A stretch of 64,000 bases of DNA from Atrina japonica (Eukaryota > Mollusca > Bivalvia > Pterioida > Pinnidae). Below the pieces are notes generated by a model. It saw only the letters and a program-made list of their open reading frames with translations, made no database searches and was not told the DNA's origin. The stretch lies in contig BROG01000242.1 in NCBI GenBank assembly GCA_030159075.1, positions 786,001 to 850,000 of the forward strand, read 5' to 3'. Positions 22,933-35,555 of this stretch are shown piece after piece. The stretch's first letter is position 1. The number at the start of each line of letters is the position of its first letter. Made by a program: the position numbers and the translations under genes.

Positions 22933-25378
22933 CATAGTTAACCAGGAATTATTTCAATGGATGCGACTCTGTGATGATTCACATGTGAGTGGAAGCTAAA
23001 CGAACGGACGAATGCAGATTTGAAGCGAAATTACCTCGAATGCATTTGGAAAATGTAAAGAAACATACGGGAAATGAGCGAGCACTAATCAAAATGAAAA
23101 GAATGATGATGCTCATAATCAAATAAGAATTTTCCATTTGTTCCGAATTAAGCCCATTGGTCCTTTGCTTGATGACGTAAGTGTAGTCATACTTGCAGTT
23201 GTTCGGCCGAATTCACGGAATGTTTTGGTGTGGTTTTATCTACCAATCGAATTGATTTTAAATTCATGTCCCGATACAGCGAAGAGGAAATGCGTTATCA
23301 TACTGTTTTATTCCAATGACTATATTGCGATGGTAATGTTGGAAGCCTGATGCGGCGATTTCATATCATCGTATGGTTGCTCACTGTTATTTAACAATAG
23401 ATGTAGTATTTGCAGTTTTGTACTTCTCCTTCTATAATGATCTCATTCGGTGAACATAGTTTTGTCATAATTGTATGTAGATGGACAATGTTGAATTTAC
23501 AGTTATAAGAATAGTGATAAATGGTCAGAAAATTATAACAAATAATTAAGATACATCATTTCTCTCTATTAACATGCACACACTGTTTCTTCTTTTCGAT
23601 CGTTTTATTCGACATCTGAAAAGTGTATTTAAGAAACCGCAAAATTTCTGATACTGATCGACCAAAGAAAAGGGTAATATTTTAGTTACTAATTCATTAC
23701 CGGGATATATAGTTCACTGTTACTTTATAGTATCAGTAAATACGAATGTAAAATTGAAAAATCCTCATTTCTCAAAAACTTCATAAAATTACTTTCTGTA
23801 AACGTCACAAAGTGAGCTAACTCACTAATGCAATATATCTAGGAAAATGTGAATACTATAAAAATTAAAGCAAACAGTAATGGTCGATTTTCAATCATTC
23901 ATAACATAAATTCGTTTGCGTACAAGACCTGTCGGAAAAAGGTCAATGCAACGATGTATTTCATAGACACAAAAATCCATTATAGTATGTAAATTGTCAA
24001 AATTAAAATCTGTATATGTCAATCATAGTAGTCTACAAAAATTTCACTATCAGATGCAATGCGTTAGACAAAAATATATGTATATCTCTGTTGCACACAA
24101 ATTGTAACTTTTCACATTCATATCCTTAAAATGTCAAATTACCAGATGTAACATCTTTTAATTTTTACTACTAATTCATGAATACATGGCAATGATGAAC
24201 AAAACACTCTCCAGGTATATGGAGTTTATGTGTATTTTAACATAATTAATGTAAGGTGATATTATGAATATGCACTAAAACAAAAAAGGAACAGCATATT
24301 TGTTCGCGTTTATTCAGTTTTGGCAAAGGTTATGCATTTTTTATTGACTGGTACGCAATTGACGCCAAAATAAGAACACCGCTAATATAAGAGTATAGTA
24401 ACAATTTCGTCAATCCTCACAAGAACAATTTTCTGATATAATTATTGATTTTCATCCCTGTTGCTTTAATAGCAAACAATTTCTCCGTCTATCTTTCCTT
24501 TACTCTATCTCTCCTTTACTGTTATCTCTCTCCCTTTTCCTCTTGGGACTGAATACCCACGCATTAGCAGTCTAAACAATTAATCAATGTCCAGTATGAA
24601 TTTTGAGTTTTTAATTTGTTTATATTTCTCTCAGTGTGTGCAAAAAAGGATCTAAATTTGAAAGCAACAAAATAATTATGATAATCAAAATGAATTCATC
24701 AAATGAAGATTCTAATATTTATCGATATCTATATCGTTTATTTCACAAAGACAAAATTTATATCGCAAAAACAGAAATAAATACAAGATGTGAAAAAGTC
24801 GTTAGTACAAATCATATATCTGATGAGAGTCTAAGAAAACCGTTATATCAACATTCAATCACAAAAATTCAGTTAGTTGATTGTTTAAAGGATAGCAATT
24901 TGATTGTGAATTTCAGAAAAAAAGAAAGAAAAATAGTAATGCCGACCGGATTTGAGTTAAAGTTTGACGCTCCAAACTTACCTCCCTTTATACATTGCAA
25001 GATTGGAATCATAACTGATAGAATACTACATTTTTGAATGGTATAAACCGCAATAAAATTGAATGCTGTTTTATACATATTATATTGTTATCAGAATTTT
25101 ATTTTTATCGTTTATATCCTCTCACCTGCTGTGATTTGTGATGCTTTTACCAAGATAACTTAATCCAAGAGTAAACACTGTTAAACATAAATCAAGTCTT
25201 TTGTTTAATATTATTATAACTATTATAAATTCCTGTTTTTGATGATGGTTTCTGTTGTTTGTTTTATTTCCATCAGAGGGTAGGTTTTATTTTATCATTA
25301 ACCTTGTTTTTTACGATTTGAACAAGACATTATCATTGTGTATGTTTTTACATTCCAAGTTTTTGAAGTGTCAATAAA
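22933..25378 (+). other. Shal 3' UTR and flank with candidate poly(A) signals
   Basis: There is no further exon. AATAAA occurs at 25052-25057 and 25373-25378. Either could end a long 3' UTR, but transcript data would be needed to choose. A 133-residue AT-rich frame (24636-25037) lies here without any recognisable domain. Confidence 0.4.
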
Positions 25379-25626
25379 CCTATACATAGAATTATCTAGC
25401 CATTACCTCGCAAACAACAAATTATATTCTTTGCTTTTTATGCCACAGTTTTTATCATGATCTTATTATTATATGAAGAACTTAGCTTCGTTCTATGGGT
25501 CTGGTGCTATTAACTTGAGAAAAAAGGTTGAACTCAAATTAATCTTATCATTTTGACTCCGAATCTATATTAGCCCATACTGTGTATATAGAGAATGTTC
25601 GTCAAGTGCAAATTTTAAATGTAATC

Positions 25627-25669
<43 letters not shown>

Positions 25670-28311
25670 CTTTGGAAAACCAACAGCGAAATTCATGTAT
25701 TCTAACTCGTTATAAACAAGAAAACAGACTACGTTACTTTTCCAATATAAGTCTTGTTTAAGGTATAATTATAATAAAGGCCGCAAGGCTTAGATCTGGT
25801 CTAACGTCCACACTTACGGCTTACCATAAGTCTCCAATAGATAACGACCAAATCAGATTCTGTGTTATAAATAATAAATTATGAAGACATCTGTGACATT
25901 TGTTCATTTTGTACTAATTGGGAGAATCAGATGCCAAGCAAGATCTTTTCTGTCTTATGCTTGAATGATCTTTTTCACTCGGAAACAAGATAAAATGTTC
26001 AAATTTCCAAATACATGATAAATGATATAGTAGCTCGATGGATGTGTGGATTAAACCAATTAATGGTTAAATGTATTTTTATATTAATATCTTATTCAGG
26101 ATTCAAAACATAAGTACATTTTGAACACCCTGAATCTATACTGAGCATTTTTATAAGTGTGCAGGAATTAATGTTTTTTTTTTAATTTCATCACAGATAA
26201 TTTTCTTATCATAAGATTAAGTTTAGTTTGAATACTTTCTTATTGTTTGTAGCGCCAGACCGAAATGTGTAGAAAAATGGCAGTTTTGATTCCCCTCATC
26301 TCGCTGTGCAAGTACATGTAAACGTACTCAATATGTTCCCAAATTCACGATATTTCTTTTTTGTTTTTATTAATACATACCGCCCCTTTGCTAAACCTAG
26401 ATCAAAAGTTGACAAAGCGTTCGCTTCACAAACACGCATGAAATACTGTTTAAGTCACATGAATTACATGTGAAACTATGACATGTATATATTCATTCAT
26501 CGTTTACAACTTGCTTGCTTTTTTATCAAAATTTGTTTATCGGAATGAAAAAATGTATATTTGTCCTATTTATTATGACCGCGGAACCTCAAGTTTTACG
26601 GTAGTCGTAAACTACTTCTCAATAAACTAAATAGTGAAAGATTGATGAATGATTTCTGAAACCAAGCTGACTAAATATATATCTTGTTTTAGAATACAAT
26701 CAATTACATCCCTCAAAAGAGTTTAATTTTTTTTATTTGAATGTACCAAATTACAAATAGAGCTGTTTGATCTTGCATTTTATAACATGCAAGCTTAACA
26801 GGTTTTTCAGTTTATTTTCTTTGCATGATCTGTTCACAGTACGTTGAGATTTGAATACAGATGCGTGCTGTCATCAACATTATGATTTAGTTTTAATTAA
26901 TTAGAATCGGCACAATTTTCGTCATTAAGGTCATGTCCGTGACGACTATCAATTTAGCTACAATTAAACTGATAAAATATTATTATTTATATTGACATTT
27001 TTAAGTATAAATAGTCAAATACACACACGCATGTTGATGAATGTAAAATAATTACTGAGAAAAGAATATGTGATGACAGATGATAATTACATTAACTGTG
27101 TTGTTTTTGTATTTATCTGTTAGGTATGCGCTAATTAATATCTACATTTGTTTTTTTTATCCATTTATATATGATGCATATACGTCTGATCCTGTGATAT
27201 CAACGTCATCAATTTGTTTACTTTATGATTTTAATTTCACATTTTCCTTTTTTGTTTTATTTGTTTACGATAAATTTTCCACAAATAAAAAATGTTTTCC
27301 TGATCTAGAGTTGACGCTATTTAGCATTTTTACGTGTACTTTATCGTTAGTTGAAGAACATCACAATATCAATCCTTTCATAGAAATAAAACATTTGTTA
27401 CGATGAAGAACTATGCTTACGAAGAAAATATAATTAGAAAATAAATAGACCTACTTTGGTTTAACAAAAAAGGTTCATTTTAGCGTATTTTTCATTTACT
27501 GTTGTGCTCATGACATTGGCAAAAACGTATCATTTTTTTCTAAAATAATAATAAAATCACGTATGTTTTTATAAATCCTCAAAGTTAATATAACAATAAA
27601 CGCATTATCTGAAGTAACTGAACGATGAAATGTAATTATCTTTCCTGATATTGACAGTGTAAACAAGGCAATAGTTTTATTTTAGGACATACAAAATGCT
27701 ACCCCTCCAAAAAGCAAAAACAACAATATTTGTTTTTAAAAATCATTGATATGTAAATAAGGTGTATGATTTGTTTGTATTATTTCTACCTTTTTGAGAG
27801 TACAGAATAGTGACTGAATGCGTTCAGTGATATTAAGATTAAGTTTTTATTTTGATTTTTATAATGTATGATAACTATTTGGTCAAAGACAGAGTAAATA
27901 ATATGCATGGTTATTGGAAGCACAAATGAAGAAGTATCTATTTATAATAGATAAGTATTGCATAATATAATAGTTCAAATCATATCAAGGGTCAATACAG
28001 AAAATACTCTGTAAAATATGTAGCAAAATATTTCATGTTTTTTTTCTTTCATAAAATGTTTTATTTACTAAATTAGAAGCTGATTTTATAATTTATTGAT
28101 ATTTTGAACATACCTTACTGAGTTGATACACTATATTAAACAATCAGAAAACATCATTCCATGTTTTTCAACACGGGTACCACGTAGATTATGTACTGAA
28201 CTAATAAAACCTCTTAGAAATGGGGATGTAATTTTTAAAATCATGTATGGAATGAACTTTTTGGTTAAAGAGAAACATTTTATGGTAGAAAATATTGATG
28301 AATATAATGTA
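25379..28311. other. Intergenic, unassigned
   Basis: AT-rich sequence with a short (AT)n run at 25628-25664. Frames such as 27080-27406 are hydrophobic and AT-driven. I see no gene. Confidence 0.45.
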
Positions 28312-28315
28312 TTAA

Positions 28316-28693
28316 GCCCTGTTCACACGATCAAAGTTTTCTTAGTCAAGGTCCGTCAATAAAAAACTTGGTCAAAGATTTCTGTAATGTAGTTACCTGT
28401 TCATGCTATCAAAGTTTTTGAGCGAGTTGTACAAGAAAATGCAGAAAAACACATGCAAAGATGTAAACAATGATTACGTCATATAGAATATCTACTTTGA
28501 TTGGCTTAATTCCATCAAAATCATTCAAAGTGTGAAGAAATATTGAATGAGTTTCTTATCCATCAAAGTTCGACAAAGTTCTTTGATAGACTTTGATAAA
28601 AGTTTTCTTTGACCGTTCACACTATCAAAGTCTGCATCAAAAACTTTGACCAAGAAAACTTGTACAAGAAAAATTTGATCTTGTGAACGGGGC
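28316..28693. mobile_element. MITE with terminal inverted repeats and TTAA flanks
   Basis: The left end GCCCTGTTCACACGATCAAA and the right end, read in reverse complement, GCCCCGTTCACAAGATCAAA match over about 28 bases. The element is bounded on both sides by TTAA (28312-28315 and 28694-28697). Internal sequence repeats ATCAAAGT / ACTTTGAT words. TTAA duplication is the target preference of piggyBac-type transposases, so a non-autonomous piggyBac-like element is the natural reading. No transposase is encoded. Confidence 0.82.
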
Positions 28694-28749
28694 TTAAAAA
28701 TTGCATTTAAGATGCGAAATATTTAGTTCAAAACCAACTTGTCTAAGTG

Positions 28750-28765
28750 ATTATTATTATTATTA

Positions 28766-28812
<47 letters not shown>

Positions 28813-28829
28813 ATTATTATTATTATTAC
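28750..28829. repeat. (ATT)n trinucleotide repeat
   Basis: About 80 bases of ATT units with single interruptions. The polytyrosine and polyisoleucine frames are artefacts. Confidence 0.95.
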
Positions 28830-30415
28830 CTCTTATGGAATAGGAATGAGTTACATTGTAAAATGTTTTTCAAATGTCTTTCATACAGTAAACAATTTAC
28901 CAAAAAAAAAAAAAAACCACCAACATAAATAGACATGTAGCCTATTTGTTTAATTTTCATTCATGATTTTGCTCATGCTTCAAATTTTGTTCAGTGTCAA
29001 AATAAATGAAATTGTAAATATTAAATTAATATGAATTTGCTGTGCAATTAAATAATAGTGATCCTTCCCTGCATATTCAAGCTACATAAAACTGACTTAG
29101 GCGTGTAAAACGCACACGCATACCCAATAATTGTACAAAACCAGGGTATCAACTCAGAGATGCGATACTTGTCCTCAAACAACTAAGAAACAGTATAGTG
29201 TTATTGTGTTAATACATTATATGATTATCAGTAGTAGGGGCGCACTTTGTATAACCGTGGTCATTATAAACTGGACAGTTTAAAAACCATATGGTCTAAT
29301 ACTTTTTGTTTTAATTTAACTGCATGTATCATGTTCAATCCATGAAGCAAAAATACAAAATCAGTATTTGAAGAATCAAAATTTTATTTGCACTTTTTGT
29401 ATTACGGAATTTCTCAATTTGCACTTAACATTTTAGTAAACGTCTGTTTTTATATGACTTTGATATCTACATCGCCATCTCATCTTAATGATAAATTAAC
29501 CTATGTTAAGATAACTCAGACATGAACGTAATTTCCAGTTCGTATTTCTGATTGGTCAATCGTAAAACCTGATTCATATATGTATTTGTCAGTTTCATAA
29601 ATGTACAAATTTACCTGGTAATGCATAATATAGATTTTTCTCATTCTAAATGTACTACAAACAAATTTGTGCCTGATGTGGACAACTATTGTGAAAGCAC
29701 ATCGAACACAACATATTGATTTATGCATTAATTAGATCGTTTCATTGTCTTAATTTAGCTCCGTTTCTTTCAGCATCTAAATATTGCGTTTATGCAAATA
29801 TTATAACGGATTCATCAATTGCCAATTTCTGTGCTTGTAATGCAATTTTTATATGCAATATTCTGAATTAGAATGAAGAACCTCTCACGAACACGCTAGT
29901 GTAGTTATATATGATTCAAATGGCGGGAAAAGCTGACATAGTTATGTACATTTCATTATGGATATTCAGCATAATTGAAATTCTTTTTTCAAATCTATTG
30001 TATTGCAATTTTACCAACTGTGGTGTTTTTATATCTAACATCACATCGTCTTGTAAGATATTCTTACATATGAATCTTTTTGTTTTGCAAATTTGTGCAA
30101 CTTTCGTCTTATACACATTGCATACCTTTAGCTTTTTATATATGCACCAACGTATGATTCCGATTGTGACGTTTGAGTACCTGTGATTCTGTATTGATGC
30201 TGTATGGAGGATGTTTTATTACGAGTTTGTGTAGAAGTATTTGCTACTTGTATTGCGTACCACTTCACCCCTATTTTTTCGAGTTTTCCAAATCGTCAGT
30301 TTGGGTACATTAGTAAGTAGAATGATACTTCCTGTTGTTACTGTTTTAATTACAAATAAATTCCCATTACAATTATTTTTTTGTTATTTTTTCTTCTTGA
30401 TTTATATTATTGATA
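28830..30415. other. Intergenic, unassigned
   Basis: No gene or recurring repeat recognised apart from an A-run near 28902. Confidence 0.4.
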
Positions 30416-30419
30416 TTTG

Positions 30420-30600
30420 TTTAGTTGCTTTTTACGCCACTCTAAACAATTATTTAATCATGTGGTGGCGGCCAGTTTTAAATGATGGAGGAGAGAATCC
30501 GGTTACAAAATTGAATTAGGTTCCAGCAGGGTAAGGACCCACAATGAGCCTGGTTTATACCCCGGATCTCTAACCACTTGGCATCGGGTTCCCTTATATG
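30420..30600 (-). mobile_element. SINE family B, inverted copy
   Basis: Read on the minus strand it starts with a tRNA-like box A (CCAAGTGGTTAGAGATC). It then has CTCTCCTCCATCATTTAAAAC, TGGCCGCCACCACATGATTAA and TTGTTTAGAGTGGCGTAAAAAG, matching the plus-strand copies at 3.6 and 12.4 kb. Box B is decayed. Confidence 0.72.
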
Positions 30601-30685
30601 CTTGATGAAAATAAACATTACGAATCACAAACTGCAATCACAATAACGTTAAAATTATTGTTGTCAGTTCGCAAAATTGATTAAG

Positions 30686-30694
30686 TCACACACA

Positions 30695-30729
<35 letters not shown>
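30686..30729. repeat. (CA)n microsatellite
   Basis: CA repeat with one AA interruption. Confidence 0.95.
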
Positions 30730-30731
<2 letters not shown>

Positions 30732-32105
30732 TAATTATTATATATTGTACCACGCTATACTTTTTTTAATAATATCGCAAAGACAATAATGCTATGGCAG
30801 AAAACGTACTTCTGCAATGGTTGTTAAACTGTTTAATCATTGACTTTAAAAATAATTCGTTATAAGAATTTATTAACCTAAGAAGATATCTATATTCCGG
30901 TTCTGTGTTATTATATTTTTCCAAGAGTTGATCAGTCATGAATGTCTTATTTCGAAGTCTGTAATCGCTGCTTATTTCACATAGTTACTTATATATGTAT
31001 GTATATAAGATCATAAATACCTTAGTCAATGTCAATTAACACGTTCCAATTCAGCACATTCAATTATGATCCTCTGACACTTATCAATATAAAACACAAA
31101 TACCAAAATATCAAGCGGAGCAATTTAGACAATATACAGAAAGTGAATAATGAACACATATGGGCTCTAGAATGTCAAGAAGTGGTATCACGTCTCTTGG
31201 ACGAGTATCCAGTAGGCAAATATTCCTCCAAACCAGCCTCACACGGCTTGGAATCGAAGTCAAATTCATTTTAAATATTAATATTTACATGCCGACTGTA
31301 ATTTCCTTCATTGGGACTATACAGAGCGATTGCCTTCAATTTTCAATGAAAGACATTAGGTCATCACGTGACCTGAGTGTCAACAATTTTCTTTTAAATG
31401 TTGGCAGAAGTGTCGATAATTTACTTTTAAATATGCTATTAAAAGTTTGTTAGTTTACACCATAAATGCATTTGTCTTATTTCAGTTGATGTGAAGGATT
31501 TGCTAGTATACTGAAATACTTAGGAAACAGAACATGATCATTTGTATGCCTCAGCCTGACAAGCGTCATACATGCCGGCCAGCATACAACTACACGTAAC
31601 GGCATTGCCCAGCTGACTGGTATAAAATGCTATATGTAAATAAAGTGGCTACTTTCTATTTCCACGAACGAATATTAGCTGCCCCCTTATCCTATGACGC
31701 ACTCAGATTTTATGTGGTATATCCCTTTGATAAAATAGAATAGAATGTATTAGAATTCAAATGGAAATTCCTTGTAAAATAGTGTGTTACCAAACACATC
31801 TAAGTCGCCATTTGCAAGTAGAGGGTAATTCACTTCTGATACATTTAACCCTCCGCCACCAAATATAAAAAAATAACGGACCAGGTCGTAGAAAAAGTAT
31901 TTCAGATTTTTCATGTCAGTAGATTTTTTTCAAAATGATATGAAAAAACCCTAAATTGTATTTCATATATCTGGGCGGAAAACAAAACTTTTCATATCAA
32001 ACAGCTGTTGATTTGTTACGTCATATGAAAACACCCCCGCATTATGGCGGTCCAGCGGAATGCAGTTTCACAAAAAATGGCCACAATATATGTACATGTA
32101 TATAA
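30730..32105. other. Intergenic, unassigned
   Basis: Overlapping frames at 31.0-31.45 kb have no recognisable domain. Nothing else seen. Confidence 0.4.
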
Positions 32106-32108
32106 TTA

Positions 32109-32245
32109 CAAGGATTGTTTTCCATTTTTACTATATAATGGTATTTGAAAGCAATAATTATTGATCATGGAAAAAATCACATTTTTTTCCACGAGCAATT
32201 GCTTTCACACACCAATAATTTTCAAAAAATGATAAACAATCCTTG
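32109..32245. repeat. Imperfect foldback element, about 65-bp arms
   Basis: AAGGATTGTTTTCC at the left pairs with a decayed GATAAACAATCCTTG at the right. GAAAGCAATAATTATTGATCATGGAAAAAA pairs with TTTTTTTCCACGAGCAATTGCTTTC around a five-base centre. The arms differ at many positions, so the element is old. Confidence 0.7.
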
Positions 32246-32259
32246 ATTAACAATACCAA

Positions 32260-33059
32260 AGTAACAGTTTTCCAAATTTTCAAGACAATCGGTTTTGGAA
32301 TAAGACTTCATTAATCAAGCGGTATTACTCTGGTCACAGCTGATATAAACAATTAGGCAACGGCTATTTAACACGTACTTCGTGATCACAGCTGAAATAG
32401 ACAATAATAAAACCACTATCGATCCAGTTATTCAACATTTCTGGAAGTGACAAGATTATGATATCGATTTGAAAAAAGAAGTTTACTTTCATTTTCATTT
32501 CAGCCATTAATAGTATGTATATTATTCAAGGGGAGGTTTACAGATCACATATCGTATGTTTGCTATTAATTGATGCAGGATATAGCACCAGGACCAATGA
32601 TTCCATTCTGCCAATTCAACTCAACGAGATACTACCTATCTTATTCTTATATCTAAATATCAAAATTTAAACCAAAATATAATATATATAAATGAAAAAA
32701 AATGAAAGTGAACGCAGAACTCTTGAGACAAACCATAAACTTGCCTCAAAATTCACTGACAGACCCATTTCAAAAGGGTCTGTTCTTAGGGCATCCATAT
32801 TGCTTTCAGAGAGCCATGGTCGTCGTGTATACTTTTATATCACATGCAGCAATTGTTTTGTCAAAAAGCGTTCTTCATATGAAATAAGAGTCATTGGTCT
32901 TACTGATTGTTACTCTACTTGTAGACATTTCAATGACATTAGAAATTATCCTTAAGACTTATATCAATAAAAATATAAACACGAAAATAATTAATAAAAA
33001 CAAGAAACCACTAAAGGATGTATGGCCGGATTGCGAAGCACTGACAGATATTGAATATA
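32260..33059. other. Intergenic, unassigned
   Basis: Overlapping short frames at 32692-32955 are not supported by splice sites or a family. No clear repeat recognised. Confidence 0.35.
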
Positions 33060-33990
33060 AGATATCAGGCGGCTGGGCACAGCCCCCACATACACAACTG
33101 AATATGTCTTCCCATAAGAAACAAGAATGTATATGGTTTAAGGTTGGGGTCTGGGTCAATTTCAATTTTTAAATAAATAATGGAAACATAAATTTTGGCC
33201 AAAAAGTCTGGTTCATAAAACCTTTTCAAGTTATAAATAGAACATAAATTTCAGAGGTTTGACCATGACCAATATATGGTGCTAGATTATAAATGGTTTA
33301 GATGTCTGGATATGAGTGGTTTGCCATTTATAACTTTATTAAAGACATTAGTATTTATGAATATATGTGGATGTGAACAGTATTCAAGTTATAAGTAAAA
33401 ACAAAAACTTTCTATTCAAGGGGTATGACCCCTGTATACATTTATGAACATGTCTTTTGGTACGGGACAATAATTCGGGGTTTAATATATGAATGGTACG
33501 GTATTCAAGTTATAAGTAAATTCATTAATCAATCGGGTTGGGCTTGACATTCATACACCACAGTATTTTTTTCTCCATAAGGACATAGATTATACATGTA
33601 TATGGTTTAGGGATGTAATGATTTATTGTAAAGGTAAAAATATATGGTTCAGGCGAGGGACAAGACCCCAAGGAGCCCCATACACGCCAATGAATGTGTC
33701 TTCCCGTAACGATTAAAATATATATGGTAAAGTAAATAATTAGAGGGTAGTGGTCCTAGGGCATATCGCCCTAAGGACCTTAACGTTCATCAATTAATAT
33801 TTATTTCTATAATGAACGAGTGCATAAAATTTACGGATGGAAAGTGGTTAGTTTTCAAGTAATTCATAAAAATTGTATTTATGGGGGTGGGCATATTCCC
33901 AAGTACTACAATATACATCAATGATATCCTCCCATAAGGAACAGGTAATATATTGTTAAATTGTTATAAACGGTACTATTTTCACGTTAT
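33060..33990. repeat. Decayed tandem array with a period near 115 bp
   Basis: A GTCTTCCCATAAG.AAC-like motif recurs near 33104, 33449, 33565, 33697 and 33923, and an ATTCAAGTTATAA motif near 33227, 33382 and 33502. The spacings are close to multiples of about 115 bases. A GGGTATGACCCC / GGGCACAGCCCC-like block also recurs. The units are strongly diverged. Confidence 0.62.
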
Positions 33991-34632
33991 GATGAAATAT
34001 ATAACTACCATATGTTTCTTTATTCATTGCTACCCGAACCCCATTTAATACACTGATCCACCCTTAAATTCCAAAACAAAGGGTGAAACTGGTATTTCTT
34101 ATAATTGCCTATCAACATGTCAAATTTCAAAGAGATACCATCAATGCTCTTTCAACAATTGAGCTAAACGTAGGAGCGAAACCAAGCAACTGATTTAGAC
34201 GGATGGACTTCGCCAGTTCATGACCAAAATTTTGCTTCGCAATCCAGCCAAAACACATAGAAACAGACTGAGACATGCAATGTTAGGTGTTTCTTTCAAT
34301 TAATGATATAAACAACTCTGCCTAAAGAAAGATAACTCTAACTTGTAATCATTAATTCAAATGGAAAAAAAGGATTATGAACCCTTTGAATTTCTGTGTA
34401 ATTTTGAATCCATTATTTAATCCAATCCAACAGCCAATAATTCGAACAAATCATTATCAATATCTCAAATAGAAATATATGAATAACTAAAACTTGAAGT
34501 GACTAAATGAAGATAAATCTAATTCAGGATGACGTGCGATGCAATGTATATAAATCCTTGTATATTTGCTTTATGGTTGTGGACAGGATAACTATTGAAC
34601 GTCGGTATGTGATTACGAACACCTCAAGAAGT
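33991..34632. other. Intergenic, unassigned
   Basis: This would be the downstream flank of the minus-strand coiled-coil block. I saw no strong poly(A) signal in a convincing place. Confidence 0.35.
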
Positions 34633-35555
34633 TTATGAATCTTCGTAAAAACGACTTCTTTTTGCGTCCGGTTTGGTTTGTAGTTTTGCTCTTATCGGTA
34701 TATTCTTTGACTTCTTTATTACTGGAAATATTTTCCTGGTCTTCTTTGTTTTCATCAGAGACATCTCCTTCCCTAAAAGCTCCTTCATTTCCCTTTCTTT
34801 TTCTGTTTTAAGAAGGACTGCCATTTCCCTTAACCTTAGCTCGTTCTCTATCTGTATTTGTTTCTCTAGTACTGTAGCTTTCTGGTTTGCTTCATTCATT
34901 AATTTCACCCTTTCCATGTTGTAGGAGTCATATATTTGTCTCAGTTTTTCTTTTTTATTTATCTCGAAATCATTATGGAATATTTCTCGCTCCTTTTCCA
35001 TTTTTTATCTATTTGCCGTCTTTTTCTTCCCTCAAACGGTTTTGCACTTGTAATTCTTCCATGTTTCTCATTAACTGCATCTCTTGTTTGTTTCTTTCCT
35101 TTTCTATTTTTTCGCACAGCCTCTTCCTAATATCAATTCTGATTTTTCTAAATAATTTCCTTTTCTGTTGTTTTGTGATATGGTTAATTTCTTTTCTTAT
35201 TTTATATGTCTCAATGCTATTGGAAGCTTTCGTTCTCTTTTCAATATTAATATCGAGTAAGTTTTCCATCTTTGTGATCTCTGTATCGAAATTATTGTTT
35301 AATACTTAGCATCTTTAATCGTATTTCGGCTTCTTCCTCTTCCAGTATGCTATCTCCTGTAAAGGCATTGTCCATTTCCGGGGTTACTAGTAACTCACTG
35401 GATGTCAGAGATCCTTGAAGAAATTGATTTTTCATTCCTGCCTCCATCTTTAAAACATATATCTCCTGACGCAAACTATTTTCCTTTTGTAGTGCAGATT
35501 TTAAATCTGGCCTATTCACATAAGCCCAGAGATATTTTTCTAACTGTTGATGATA
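34633..35555 (-). pseudogene. Coiled-coil protein 3' exon, broken by two frameshifts
   Basis: Three consecutive minus-strand open frames (about 35555-35292, 35305-35009, 35004-34633) follow one another in three different reading phases with no gap. The first begins exactly at a good splice acceptor (pyrimidine tract ending CTTTACAG, exon from 35555) with YHQQLEKYLWAYVNRPDL. All three are very rich in Lys, Glu, Arg, Met and Leu and have heptad-like spacing, for example NMEELQVQNRLREEKD and TEKEREMKELLGKEM, so a long coiled coil is likely. The last frame ends in a basic tail (KSKNIPIRAKLQTKPDAKRS). I do not recognise the protein. The continuous coding character across two simple frame changes means either a young pseudogene or two indel errors in the assembly. 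A retrocopy is less likely because of the acceptor. Confidence 0.62.

Noticed and set aside
24636..25037. 133-residue plus-strand frame downstream of Shal
   Set aside because: AT-rich Ile/Lys/Asn composition, no domain, no splice or promoter context. It most likely occurs by chance in the 3' flank.
34673..35309. Plus-strand Phe/Ser/Leu-rich frames of up to 140 residues
   Set aside because: They are antisense shadows of the Lys/Glu-rich minus-strand coiled-coil block.
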